64,000 nucleotides of DNA. It comes from UBA10649 sp963842725. GTDB lineage: Bacteria > Actinomycetota > Actinomycetes > S36-B12. Below the pieces are notes generated by a model. That model was not told the origin of the DNA. It did not search any database and saw only the letters and a program-made list of their open reading frames with translations. The DNA lies in NCBI GenBank assembly GCA_963842725.1, contig CAWJHN010000003.1:124001-188000 (forward strand), written 5' to 3'. Shown piece after piece: positions 1 through 7,373 of this stretch. Positions within the stretch are counted from its first letter, which is position 1. Every line of letters starts with the position of its first letter. The position numbers and the translations under genes were made by a program.

Positions 1-183
1 CAGCACCTCGAGTCCGTCGCCGTCCGGCAGGCCAAGGTCGAGCAGCACGACGTCGACGTTCTGCGCGGCCGCGATGACCTCGCTGGCGTAGACCACGTGG
101 TCGGTCTCGATGCCATTGCGCTGAAGTCCCGCGAGCAGCGGCTCGGCAACGACCGGATCGTCCTCGACCACAAGTACCCTCAT
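1..183 (-). CDS. Response regulator receiver domain (5' part only)
   Basis: The first 61 codons of a two-component response regulator; the rest lies beyond the left edge. The ATG is at 183-181. The start MRVLVVEDDP carries the acidic pocket (E7, D8, D9), and D49 in LLDLGLPDGDG is the expected phosphoacceptor; the DLGLPDGDG form is common in OmpR/PhoB-type regulators, but the DNA-binding half is not visible. It is divergent from the redox module that begins at 372, so it may control that module and itself (inference). A 20-base near-palindrome covers its start codon. Confidence 0.85.
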   Translation of the reverse strand, partial: MRVLVVEDDPVVAEPLLAGLQRNGIETDHVVYASEVIAAAQNVDVVLLDLGLPDGDGLEVL

Positions 184-200
184 GCCGCCATGGTGGCATG
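181..200. promoter_or_regulatory. Near-perfect 20-bp palindrome over the response regulator start codon
   Basis: The 20 bases match their own reverse complement at 18 positions, with a CCATGG core and CATGCC/GGCATG arms. The site overlaps the ATG of the leftmost gene and lies in the divergent spacer, where an autoregulatory operator would sit. Its function is inferred. Confidence 0.35.
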
Positions 201-231
201 CGCCCGGCCCGGATCGCACGCGGCCTCGCTC

Positions 232-261
232 ATCCGCAAGGGACCAACGGCCCTTGCGGAT
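232..261. repeat. Inverted repeat (11-bp arms, 8-base loop) in the divergent spacer
   Basis: Perfect arms ATCCGCAAGGG (232-242) and CCCTTGCGGAT (251-261) surround an 8-base loop; a short T run follows at 276-280. The hairpin sits between two divergent genes, where a terminator is not expected, so an operator or a 5'-leader structure for the gene at 372 is as likely. The rest of the 184-371 spacer shows no further clear element. Confidence 0.5.
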
Positions 262-371
262 CACCCTTACTGCCTTTTTACCTCGACGTGGTGACCTCTT
301 GTTGGCTGGCTCCCTACCTTCTGAAGTGCCCGGATCGCCTGATCCACCACGACGAGGACGGACACCCAGAC

Positions 372-851
372 ATGACCAGATCACGCCACACGGCCACGCC
401 GATGCGCGGCCTTCGTCGCACGTCGGCCGAGAAGCTCGTCTCCGCCGGACTCGCCACCGCCGCCTGCGTCGGTCTCGTCGGTGTCATCGGCGTCCGTTCC
501 ATCGAGGACAGCGCCGCGAGCCAGAACCAGGCCGAGCCGGCTCCCGTCGCCGTGGCCCCCGCGGCACCGGCCGTGTCCTCGTCCGGTCTCAGCGAGGCGG
601 ACCTCGACGCGTACGCCGCGCAGCTCCAGAAGGAGAGCGATCGCCTCAACGCCTACCGCGCGAAGCTGGTGAAGACGGCCAAGCAGCTCAAGTCGGCTCG
701 GGCCCAGGCCGCGACCGCCTACAGCGCTCCCGCCGCCGACGTGCCGAGCGCGTCGTCGGGCGGCGGCTCGTCGAAGCCCGCGGCCAAGCCGGCCGCCAAG
801 CCCGCTGCCCCCGCCGCGCCCGCTGCGCAGTCCAGCTCGTCAGGCAGCTGA
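372..851 (+). CDS. Small membrane-anchored protein, paralogue A of the redox module
   Basis: A 159-residue protein of unknown function. A basic N-terminus is followed by one hydrophobic segment (about residues 20-42, containing CVGLVGVIGVRSI), then a predicted helix around residues 72-108 (LSEADLDAYAAQLQKE, AYRAKLVKTAKQLK) and a low-complexity Ala/Pro/Lys/Ser tail. Most of the protein would lie outside the membrane. ATG 372 is chosen because upstream in-frame codons would precede the hydrophobic anchor with an unlikely tail. The gene at 3523 encodes a clear paralogue with the same anchor and helix. ApbE follows 5 bases downstream, so the two are probably co-transcribed. No database family is recognised. 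Confidence 0.8.
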   Translation: MTRSRHTATPMRGLRRTSAEKLVSAGLATAACVGLVGVIGVRSIEDSAASQNQAEPAPVAVAPAAPAVSSSGLSEADLDAYAAQLQKESDRLNAYRAKLVKTAKQLKSARAQAATAYSAPAADVPSASSGGGSSKPAAKPAAKPAAPAAPAAQSSSSGS

Positions 852-856
852 CCGGC

Positions 857-1804
857 GTGGCCGTGGCCGAGGGCAGGTTCCGGGCCATGGGCACGGACTG
901 CCACGTCATCGTCGTGGCCGACACGCCCATCGTCTCCGAACTCCTCCCGCTGGCAGTGGAGCGGATCGAGCTGCTCGAGGACTGCTGGAGCCGGTTCCGC
1001 CCCGACAGCGAGCTGAACCGTCTCAACGCCGCCGCCGGGCTCGGCCCGATGCCGGTCTCCAGTGACCTGCTCAACCTGGTCCTGCACATGAAGCACGCCT
1101 GGCAGTTGTCGGGTGGGCTGTTCGACCCGACGGTGCTGCAGGCCGTCCGCGCGCTCGGCTATGACGCCGACTTCGACGAGGTCGTCGCCCGCGACGCGCT
1201 GACCGGGGTCGACGAGGCCACCCTGGGGACGACACCGGGCATGGCCGCGGTGACCTTCGATCCGCATGCCGGGACCGTGAGCCTGCCGAAGCGGGTGGGC
1301 ATCGACCCCGGCGCCATCGGCAAGGGCCTAGCGGCCGACGTGGTCGCCGCGGAGCTCATGTCGGCCGGCGCGGCCGGCGTCCTGGTCAACCTGGGCGGCG
1401 ACCTCACCTTCGAAGGCGTGACCTCCGATGGCTCGCCGTGGACGATCGCCGTCCAGGACGAGCGCATCTCGCCCGACCGCTCCGATCGAACGCTGCGACT
1501 GCTCGAGTTCCCGAGGCAGACCCGCCACGCCGGCGTCGCCACCTCGACCACGCTGAAGCGGCGGTGGGCCCAGGGCCGACGCCACCACGTCATCGACCCG
1601 CGGACCGGCAACATGAGCGCGAGCGACCTCGTCCAGGTCACGGTGGCCGCCGACCGTGCCTGGCAGGCCGAGATCACCGCCACCGCGGCGTTGCTCATGC
1701 CGGCCGACGAGGCTGCCGGCTGGCTGCGCGCTCGCGACATCACGGCCATCCTGCTGACCGCCGACCGCACGATCCACTCCGACGAAGAGGTTCACCATGG
1801 CTGA
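857..1804 (+). CDS. apbE: FAD:protein FMN transferase (ApbE family)
   Basis: ApbE moves FMN from FAD onto a Thr/Ser of extracytoplasmic redox proteins. Family landmarks occur in order over 315 residues: FRAMGTDCHV near the start, SRFRPDSELNRLN, GLFDPTVLQAV, IDPGAIGKGLAAD, VNLGGDL, and HHVIDPRTG near the end. GTG 857 lies 5 bases after the previous stop; GTG 863 and ATG 887 are alternatives, but 887 would remove the conserved FRAM. No lipobox signal is evident at this start, so export is uncertain. The gene overlaps the ferric-reductase-like gene by 8 bases. The usual target motif (Ser/Thr-Gly-Ala-Thr in an FMN-binding domain) is not seen in the neighbouring proteins, so its substrate lies elsewhere or is unconventional. 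Confidence 0.93.
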   Translation: MAVAEGRFRAMGTDCHVIVVADTPIVSELLPLAVERIELLEDCWSRFRPDSELNRLNAAAGLGPMPVSSDLLNLVLHMKHAWQLSGGLFDPTVLQAVRALGYDADFDEVVARDALTGVDEATLGTTPGMAAVTFDPHAGTVSLPKRVGIDPGAIGKGLAADVVAAELMSAGAAGVLVNLGGDLTFEGVTSDGSPWTIAVQDERISPDRSDRTLRLLEFPRQTRHAGVATSTTLKRRWAQGRRHHVIDPRTGNMSASDLVQVTVAADRAWQAEITATAALLMPADEAAGWLRARDITAILLTADRTIHSDEEVHHG

Positions 1805-2390
1805 CATTCCCTGGATGTGGCTTGGCGTGCGCGCCACCGGCCTGACGGCCTGGGGTCTGCTGACCGCCGTCGTGCTGTGGGGCATCCTGCTCAAGACCCA
1901 ACTGCTCGGCCGCGTGGCCAAGCCGATGCGACTGCTGGACCTGCACCGCTGGCTGGGTGCGGTGTCCATCGGGTTCCTGCTGATCCACATGGCACTGCTG
2001 TTCTTCGACACGTACGCTCCATACTCGATCCCGGCCCTGCTGGTGCCCGGCCTGGCGCCTGCGCCGCTCACGACGGCCGCCGCCCTCGGCACGATCGCCT
2101 TCTGGATGATGATTCCCGTCTCCGTGCTGGGTCGCCTCCGCGCGAAGATGGGCGTCGCCGGAAACCGCTGGTTCTCGGGCGTGCACCTCATCGCCTACCT
2201 CGCCTGGCCGGTGGCCACCGCCCATTACGTCCTGGCCGGCACCGACGCGCTCGCCGAGTGGTCGCTGGGCCTGCTGTTCACGGGCACGGCCCTCGTCGTG
2301 ATGGCCCTGCTGGCCCGCGGGTTCGTCCCGGCGCCCGGCCCCTCGCGGGCCGTCGGCACCGATGCAAAGCGGTCCCTTACCTCCGCTTAA
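1797..2390 (+). CDS. Ferric-reductase-like transmembrane protein (bis-haem type)
   Basis: A 197-residue protein with about five or six membrane segments. It has four histidines in the spacing used for two b haems: H50 (in DLHRWLG) with H64, and H130 (GVHLIAY) with H143. This is the ferric reductase-like domain also found in YedZ/MsrQ. It lacks a cytoplasmic NAD(P)H/FAD domain, so electrons must come from a partner or from quinol. Overlap with apbE and position before the PepSY-like protein suggest electron transfer across the membrane to an extracellular flavin or acceptor (inference). The C-terminal 20 residues are hydrophilic. Confidence 0.85.
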   Translation: MADIPWMWLGVRATGLTAWGLLTAVVLWGILLKTQLLGRVAKPMRLLDLHRWLGAVSIGFLLIHMALLFFDTYAPYSIPALLVPGLAPAPLTTAAALGTIAFWMMIPVSVLGRLRAKMGVAGNRWFSGVHLIAYLAWPVATAHYVLAGTDALAEWSLGLLFTGTALVVMALLARGFVPAPGPSRAVGTDAKRSLTSA

Positions 2391-2421
2391 CCATTGGCGG
2401 GTTGGTTCGGGGTGCTTTGCC

Positions 2422-2445
2422 GCATACGGTGGCATCTGCGTATGC
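2422..2445. promoter_or_regulatory. Inverted repeat upstream of the PepSY-like gene
   Basis: Perfect 7-base arms GCATACG (2422-2428) and CGTATGC (2439-2445) lie 10 bases apart in the 108-base gap before the gene at 2499. Arm length and a centre spacing of 17 bases (about 1.6 helical turns) suit a dimeric regulator; a small hairpin in the transcript is the alternative. A ribosome binding site (GAGGAG, 2485-2490) lies 8 bases before the ATG. Confidence 0.4.
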
Positions 2446-2498
2446 CTGTGCGAGGCAGTCGCCCGTGGCGTACTGCCCCCGAACGAGGAGAAGCCTGA

Positions 2499-3530
2499 AT
2501 GCAGCGCAGCAGTGTCATCGCCACGGTGATCGCCGCCGGCGGGATCCTCGTGGCCGGGTCGGCGGCCAGTGTTGCCGTTATCCAGGCCGCGTCGACCAGC
2601 GAGGCGGCGTCCGAGACGGTGACGCTCGTTGCAGCCGGGCAGGCCGGCAGCACGCAGAATCCCTCGACCAGCGAGGCCGACCCCACCCTGGCCCCACCCT
2701 CCACCGCCTCGACCCCGACCCTCGAACCGGTGGCCCTGCCCGAGCTTCCCGAGGTCGTCACCCAGACCGGGAGCACCGGATCCACCACCACGTCGAGCGC
2801 GGCCCAGAGCACCCGCAGCGGCACCACGGCGCAGGCCACGCCGGCCAAGCCACGCAAGCCCGCAGCCAGTCCCTTCCCGGTCACCGCTGCACAGGCCGGG
2901 GCCAAGGTGCTCAGTCAGGGCCGCGGCGCCTCAATCGTCCGGATCAATGCGGCCAAGTACGAAGGCAGCTACGCCTGGGCGGTCCGGATCGTCCGCCCCA
3001 ACGGCGAGGTGCTGACCGGCTACGTCAATCGCAAGACCGGCGTCGTGATCGGCTGGGACGTCAACGAGCGACCCGCAGGCCGCCCGACGACTCCCACCAC
3101 GGCATCCGCACCGACCGTGCAGGCCGCTCCGGCACCCGCGCCCGCTCCGTCCAGGACGCAGGCGCAGGAGTCCGCGCGCGACGACGACGGGGAGCAGCAC
3201 AGCAGCGCAGCCAACAGGCCCAGGCCCGACTCGACCCCCAAGCCGGCACAGACGCAGACGCGGCCCAGCGCGGCTCCCAAGCCAGCATCGACGCACCGGC
3301 CGAGGCCCACGGCAGCACCCAAGCCCACGGCAGCACCCAGGCCGACCGCCACCCCGAAGCCGACCGCCACGCCCAGGCCCACCTACTCGCCCAGGCCGAC
3401 CGCGACGCCCAGGCCCACGTACTCGCCCAGGCCCACCTACTCGCCGAAGCCGTCCGCATCCGCATCGCCGTCCCCGTCGCCCTCGTGGTCCGACGGGGAG
3501 CACCACGAGAGCGACCACGACGATGACTAG
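2499..3530 (+). CDS. Secreted PepSY-like protein with Pro/Thr hexapeptide repeats
   Basis: A 343-residue protein. An N-terminal hydrophobic segment (residues 5-30) serves as signal or anchor. A Thr/Ser-rich linker is followed by a PepSY-like fold at about residues 125-190 (VTAAQAGAKVL, SYAWAVRIVRPNGEVLTG, VNRKTGVVIGWD). Residues 200-343 are low complexity, including eight hexapeptides of the form P-R/K-P-T-x-x, and end in an acidic His/Asp tail. PepSY domains often accompany ferric-reductase-like membrane proteins and ApbE, so an extracellular redox or assembly role is plausible. The repeat tail looks like a cell-wall-spanning stalk. It overlaps the next gene by 8 bases. Confidence 0.75.
   Translation: MQRSSVIATVIAAGGILVAGSAASVAVIQAASTSEAASETVTLVAAGQAGSTQNPSTSEADPTLAPPSTASTPTLEPVALPELPEVVTQTGSTGSTTTSSAAQSTRSGTTAQATPAKPRKPAASPFPVTAAQAGAKVLSQGRGASIVRINAAKYEGSYAWAVRIVRPNGEVLTGYVNRKTGVVIGWDVNERPAGRPTTPTTASAPTVQAAPAPAPAPSRTQAQESARDDDGEQHSSAANRPRPDSTPKPAQTQTRPSAAPKPASTHRPRPTAAPKPTAAPRPTATPKPTATPRPTYSPRPTATPRPTYSPRPTYSPKPSASASPSPSPSWSDGEHHESDHDDD
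3303..3452 (+). repeat. 18-bp tandem repeats encoding Pro-Arg/Lys-Pro-Thr hexapeptides
   Basis: About eight consecutive degenerate 18-base units encode hexapeptides such as PRPTYS, PRPTAT and PKPTAT within the gene at 2499. The period is an exact codon multiple, so copy-number change would keep the frame. Confidence 0.75.
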
Positions 3531-4059
3531 CCGACGGCACACCAGCGCTCCCCTGCGCCGGTCGTCCGTCACCGGGAAGATCGTCTCCTTGACCCTTGCG
3601 GCCGCCACGTGCGTCGGCATCGTCGCCGTGATCGGCGTCCGATCGATCGACACGGTGGCCGGGGCCGCCGACAGCGTCGTCGTCGACGTGCCGTCGGCGC
3701 CCGCGGCACCCACCACCACGTGGAGCGACGATCCGACCGGGACCGCCGGGCTCACCGCGGCGCAACTCGACGAGTACGCGGCGGCCCTCGAGGCGGAGCG
3801 GGCCAAGCTCGATGCCTACCGGGCCAAGTTGATCAAGCTCGCCAAGCGGCTCAAGGCCGACATCGCCAGGGCGAACGGCGCGGCCGCCGCGCCGACCAGG
3901 GCCACGTCCCGCTCCAGTGCACCCGCGGCGACCAAGCCCACCCGCAAGCCGGCTGCGGTCCGGGCCGGCTCGGCCACCGCGACCCCCGTCGCGGACGTAC
4001 CGGCACCTGCGGACGTCGCGGGACCCGCCGACGTGCCCGCGCCGGTCGAGGGCAGCTGA
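3523..4059 (+). CDS. Small membrane-anchored protein, paralogue B of the redox module
   Basis: A 178-residue paralogue of the protein at 372. It shares the hydrophobic anchor ending in CVGIVAVIGVRSI (about residues 25-45) and the helix LTAAQLDEYAAALEAE followed by AYRAKLIKLAKRLK (about residues 75-112). The tail differs and is rich in Ala, Pro and Thr. It is translationally coupled to the PepSY-like gene (8-base overlap). With paralogue A it brackets apbE, the haem protein and the PepSY protein, which suggests a structural or partner role in that complex (inference). Function unknown. Confidence 0.8.
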   Translation: MTSRRHTSAPLRRSSVTGKIVSLTLAAATCVGIVAVIGVRSIDTVAGAADSVVVDVPSAPAAPTTTWSDDPTGTAGLTAAQLDEYAAALEAERAKLDAYRAKLIKLAKRLKADIARANGAAAAPTRATSRSSAPAATKPTRKPAAVRAGSATATPVADVPAPADVAGPADVPAPVEGS

Positions 4060-4108
4060 CCGACGCACCGGCGCGGCGCCCGCCGTCCCGCCATGCCAGC
4101 ATGACCCC

Positions 4109-5350
4109 ATGAGCACGTTCGGTCTGGACGGCGTCCTGCCCTGGTCGCAGGCGCGGCACGTGGCCGCGACCGCCGCCCGACCCCTGGACACCGTCGCCGC
4201 CCGCCTCGACGAGGCGGGGGGCGCCGTCCTCTCCCGTCCGCTGGCGACCGTGCAGGACGATCCACCCGCCGACAGCGCCGCCGCCGCAGGCTTCGCCGTC
4301 TGCGGCGAGGGTCCGTGGCAGCTGGACCTGCACGCCGACGTCCTGACGAGCGGCCATGGCAGCCCGGTCGAGGCCGGCGAGCCCATCCCTCGGCACACCG
4401 ACGCGGTCCTCACCGAGGAGCAGGGCTCAGTGTCCGAGGCCGGCGACGGACGCTACCTGCTGCTCGCGCGGGACCCGCTCACCGGCATCCCCGACGAGCG
4501 CGTGCGGCCCGACTTCGGCGAGGGCATCGTGCGGCAGGCTGCCCATTCAACGGCTGGCCACGTCCTCGTCTCCCCAGGGAGCATCGTGACGCCCGCCGTG
4601 ATCTCCCTCGCAGCCGCCGCCGGAGCCGACGAGATCTCCATCGTCCGCACGCCAGTGGTGGGCGTACTGGTGCTCGGTGGGCACCTCCTCGACCGCGGGC
4701 TGCCGCGGCACGGCCGCGTGCGTGACGCGCTGGGCCATGCCGTCCCTGCCTTCGTCGGCGCGCTCGGAGCCCGGGGCAACCCCGCAGTGCGGGGGCCGGA
4801 CACCGCTGAACTGCTGCTCCGCGAGATCGAGGACGCCGCCGTCGACGTCCTGATCACGACCGGATCGACGGCACCGGGGCCGGACAACCACCTGCGCCGC
4901 GTGCTGCGCGACCTCGGGGCCCGGTGGCTCGTCGACGGCGTCAGCGTGACGCCCGGCGCGCAGATGCTGCTGGCCCGGCTACCCGACGGCCGGTTCCTGG
5001 TCGGGCTGCCGGGCGATCCGCCATCCGCCCTGGCCGGTCTGGTGACTCTGGTCAGCCCTCTCGTTCGGGCCCTGCGGGGCCAGGAGATCGACGCGCGGCG
5101 CCGCTCGGCGGTGCTCATGGACGACGCCCCTGCGGCGGACTTCGCCGACGACACCGCACTGGCCCCGGTGCGGCTCGAGGTGTCGACGGCCGCCACCCAG
5201 GCGCACCCGATCCCGGTGGGCGGCCCGGCCGGCCTCCGGGGCTGGGCGCTCGCCGATGCCGTCGCCGTCATCCCGCCAGGTGCCGGCCTGCGCGGCGACG
5301 TCGTCGAACTCCTCGACCCGTTCGGCCGCCACGCGGAGTCGGGGGCATGA
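4109..5350 (+). CDS. MoeA-like molybdopterin-binding protein, divergent
   Basis: A 413-residue protein with the MoeA layout; the family inserts molybdate into molybdopterin. Visible landmarks are GSIVTPAVISLAAAAGADE, a VVGVLVLGG strand, and LVGLPGDPPSALAGL (the family's LPGNP-S segment). The usual SGG-S-x-G catalytic loop is altered to TTGSTAPGPDN, so activity may differ and the symbol is withheld. The start codon has the hexamer CAGCAT six bases upstream. It lies 49 bases after the redox module; no other molybdenum-cofactor gene is in the window. Confidence 0.75.
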   Translation: MSTFGLDGVLPWSQARHVAATAARPLDTVAARLDEAGGAVLSRPLATVQDDPPADSAAAAGFAVCGEGPWQLDLHADVLTSGHGSPVEAGEPIPRHTDAVLTEEQGSVSEAGDGRYLLLARDPLTGIPDERVRPDFGEGIVRQAAHSTAGHVLVSPGSIVTPAVISLAAAAGADEISIVRTPVVGVLVLGGHLLDRGLPRHGRVRDALGHAVPAFVGALGARGNPAVRGPDTAELLLREIEDAAVDVLITTGSTAPGPDNHLRRVLRDLGARWLVDGVSVTPGAQMLLARLPDGRFLVGLPGDPPSALAGLVTLVSPLVRALRGQEIDARRRSAVLMDDAPAADFADDTALAPVRLEVSTAATQAHPIPVGGPAGLRGWALADAVAVIPPGAGLRGDVVELLDPFGRHAESGA

Positions 5351-5415
5351 CGGACGTCACGCGGCCGTACCCCGCTTTCTCTGCCTATTAAGTAGGAAAA
5401 GCCGCTCGGGACGGT

Positions 5416-5421
5416 TAGGGT
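5416..5421 (+). promoter_or_regulatory. Leaderless-type -10 element (TAGGGT) before the TauE/SafE gene
   Basis: TAGGGT stands exactly six bases before GTG 5428. This geometry recurs at many gene starts here and favours 5428 over GTG 5422. The preceding gap (5351-5415) also contains a weak CCTA/TAGG hairpin at 5386-5398. Confidence 0.55.
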
Positions 5422-5427
5422 GTGCCG

Positions 5428-6339
5428 GTGACGTTTGCCGACATCGATTTCGCCCTCTCCCTGGGCGGCCTGGTGGCAGGCCTCATGGTCGGGCTCACCG
5501 GGATGGGCGGCGCGGCCCTCGTCACCCCGATGCTGGTCTTGCTGTTCGGCATCTCCCCGGCCGCCGCCGTGTCGAGCGACGTGGTCGCGTCGGCCTTCAT
5601 GAAGCCGGTCGGCGCGTGGGTCCACATCCGCCACCGCACCGTGCACTGGGGACTCGTTGCCTGGCTGTCGGCCGGGTCCATCCCGGGGGTGCTCCTGGGG
5701 ACGGTCGTCTTCGCCCGCGTGCTCACGTCGGACGAGGCGAGTGAGACGATCCAGACCTGGATCGGCTACGTGCTGCTGCTGGCCCTGGCCGCCATGCTCG
5801 CCAAGGTGTGGGTGGCCCGCCGCGCCAGCCACCTGCGCGAGGTCCGGATGCCGGTAGGCACCGAGATGCCCGTCCGCCCGATGCCCACGCTCCTGCTCGG
5901 CCTGGGCGTAGGCGTCCTGGTGGGAATGACGAGTGTCGGCTCGGGCTCCCTCATCGTCACCACGCTGCTCCTGCTGTACCCGCTGCTCCGGCCGTCGATC
6001 CTGGTCGGCACCGACCTGACCCAGGCGGTGCCCATGCTCATCGCCGGCGCCATCGCCCATGCGGGGTTCGGCGACATCAGCGTCGCCGTCGTGGTTTCGC
6101 TGCTGATCGGGCAGATCCCCGGCGTGTGGGTCGGCGCCCGCATGTCGTCCCGCTACGACGGGCACGCCCTTCGCTGGCTGCTGATGGTCGTCCTGGCGGC
6201 GACGGCCCTGAAGTTACTGGGCATCTCGAGCCTGATTGCTGGCATGATCGCCATCGTCGGGGTCATCGTCGTGAGCGCGCTGTTCGTGAGGGAACGCATT
6301 CATGCCAGGAGTCAGGAGTCGGGAAGCCCGTCACCCTGA
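5428..6339 (+). CDS. TauE/SafE-family membrane transporter
   Basis: A 303-residue polytopic protein of the sulfite-exporter TauE/SafE family, which exports sulfite, sulfoacetate or related organic anions. It has about eight hydrophobic segments in two related halves, each opening with a glycine-rich stretch (GLVAGLMVGLTGMGGAAL near the start; LGVGVLVGMTSVGSGSLI in the middle). Substrate cannot be predicted. The end overlaps the K+ channel gene by 38 bases, so the two may be one transcript. Confidence 0.85.
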   Translation: MTFADIDFALSLGGLVAGLMVGLTGMGGAALVTPMLVLLFGISPAAAVSSDVVASAFMKPVGAWVHIRHRTVHWGLVAWLSAGSIPGVLLGTVVFARVLTSDEASETIQTWIGYVLLLALAAMLAKVWVARRASHLREVRMPVGTEMPVRPMPTLLLGLGVGVLVGMTSVGSGSLIVTTLLLLYPLLRPSILVGTDLTQAVPMLIAGAIAHAGFGDISVAVVVSLLIGQIPGVWVGARMSSRYDGHALRWLLMVVLAATALKLLGISSLIAGMIAIVGVIVVSALFVRERIHARSQESGSPSP

Positions 6340-7371
6340 CGACGGCGCACCACCCCCGCTGGAGTTCCCGGAGCGGCGCTTCAGCCCGATGCGCAACATC
6401 GGCGTCCGCGTCGCCGTGGCTGTGCTCGCGCTAGTCCTCACCACGGCGATCGTCTATCTGGAGCAGGACTGCTACCAGGACCGCGGTGAGATGGCGGGGC
6501 TGTCCTGGATCGACGCCTTCTACTACGCCACGGTCACGCTGTCGACAACCGGCTACGGTGACATCACGCCGGTATGCGAATCCTCCCGGCTGCTCAACGC
6601 TCTGGTCATCACCCCGCTTCGCTTCCTGTTCCTCATCGTCCTCGTCGGGACCACCATCGAGGTGCTCACCCGTCGAACCCGCGAGCAGCTGCGCTCGAAC
6701 CGCTGGAGGAAGAACGTGGACAAGCACACCGTGGTCGTCGGCTACGGCGTCAAGGGCCGCGCTGCTGCGCACTCGCCTCACCGACGCCGGAACCCCGAAG
6801 ACGAGCATCGTCGTCGTGTCCCCCGACCGCAGCGCCGTCGACGAGGCGACCCGCGACGGCTTCGTGGGCGTGGTCGGCGACGGACGGCGCGAGGAGATCC
6901 TGCACGACGCGGCGATCGAGACGCGCGTCCCGCATCGTCGTCGCGACGAACGAGGACGACACCTCGATCCTGGTCACCCTGACGGCCCGGCGACTCGCGC
7001 CTGAGGCGACCATCGTCGCTGCGGTGCGCGAGTCCCAGAATGCGGAGATCCTGCGACAGTCGGGGGCCAACACCGTGATCCCGACGGCGGAGTCCGCCGG
7101 TCGGCTGATGGGGCTGTCATTGCTCTCGAGCACGGCGGGCGAGATCATGGAGGACCTGCTCGACTCGGGTCGCGGGCTCGAGGTCGTCGAGCGCGACATC
7201 TCGCGCGAGGAGCTCGGTCTGGCACCGCAGGACCTTGACGCCCGTGGGCAGATCGTCTTGGCTGTGATCCGCAAGGGCACGTCGCACCGCTTCGACACGG
7301 AGGGAATTCGCTCGCTCGAGTCCGGAGACCGCCTCGTCGTCATCAGGCACAACCCCGGGGGAACGAGGTAG
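6302..7371 (+). CDS. Two-helix potassium channel with TrkA/RCK domain (frame broken twice as sequenced)
   Basis: The N-terminal frame from ATG 6302 encodes a helix, the pore and selectivity filter TLSTTGYGDITP, and a second helix. It is followed by the nucleotide-binding start VVVGYGVKGRAA of an RCK/TrkA-N domain. The frame then shifts by one base near 6755-6785 (continuing as TDAGTPKTSIVVV) and again near 6924-6928 (continuing as RIVVATNEDDTS) to a TrkA-C-like end at 7371. Each break fits one extra base, and all motifs survive on both sides, so sequencing error is more likely than gene loss. An AGGGA lies 8 bases before the start. Intact, it would be about 355 residues: a ligand-gated K+ channel of the inner membrane. 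Confidence 0.85.
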
Positions 7372-7373
7372 GC

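Noticed and set aside
182..851. Long open frame running through paralogue A into apbE
   Set aside because: Arg/Pro-rich translation without motifs; typical high-GC shadow. apbE begins at 857.
3303..3452. CRISPR-like repeat
   Set aside because: Units are degenerate, directly adjacent with no spacers, and in coding frame.
372..4059. ApbE target motif (Ser/Thr-Gly-Ala-Thr) in the neighbouring secreted proteins
   Set aside because: Scanned the two paralogues and the PepSY-like protein; no such motif is present.
5386..5398. Terminator after the MoeA-like gene
   Set aside because: Only a four-pair AT-containing stem (CCTA/TAGG) followed by A residues, too weak for a rightward terminator.
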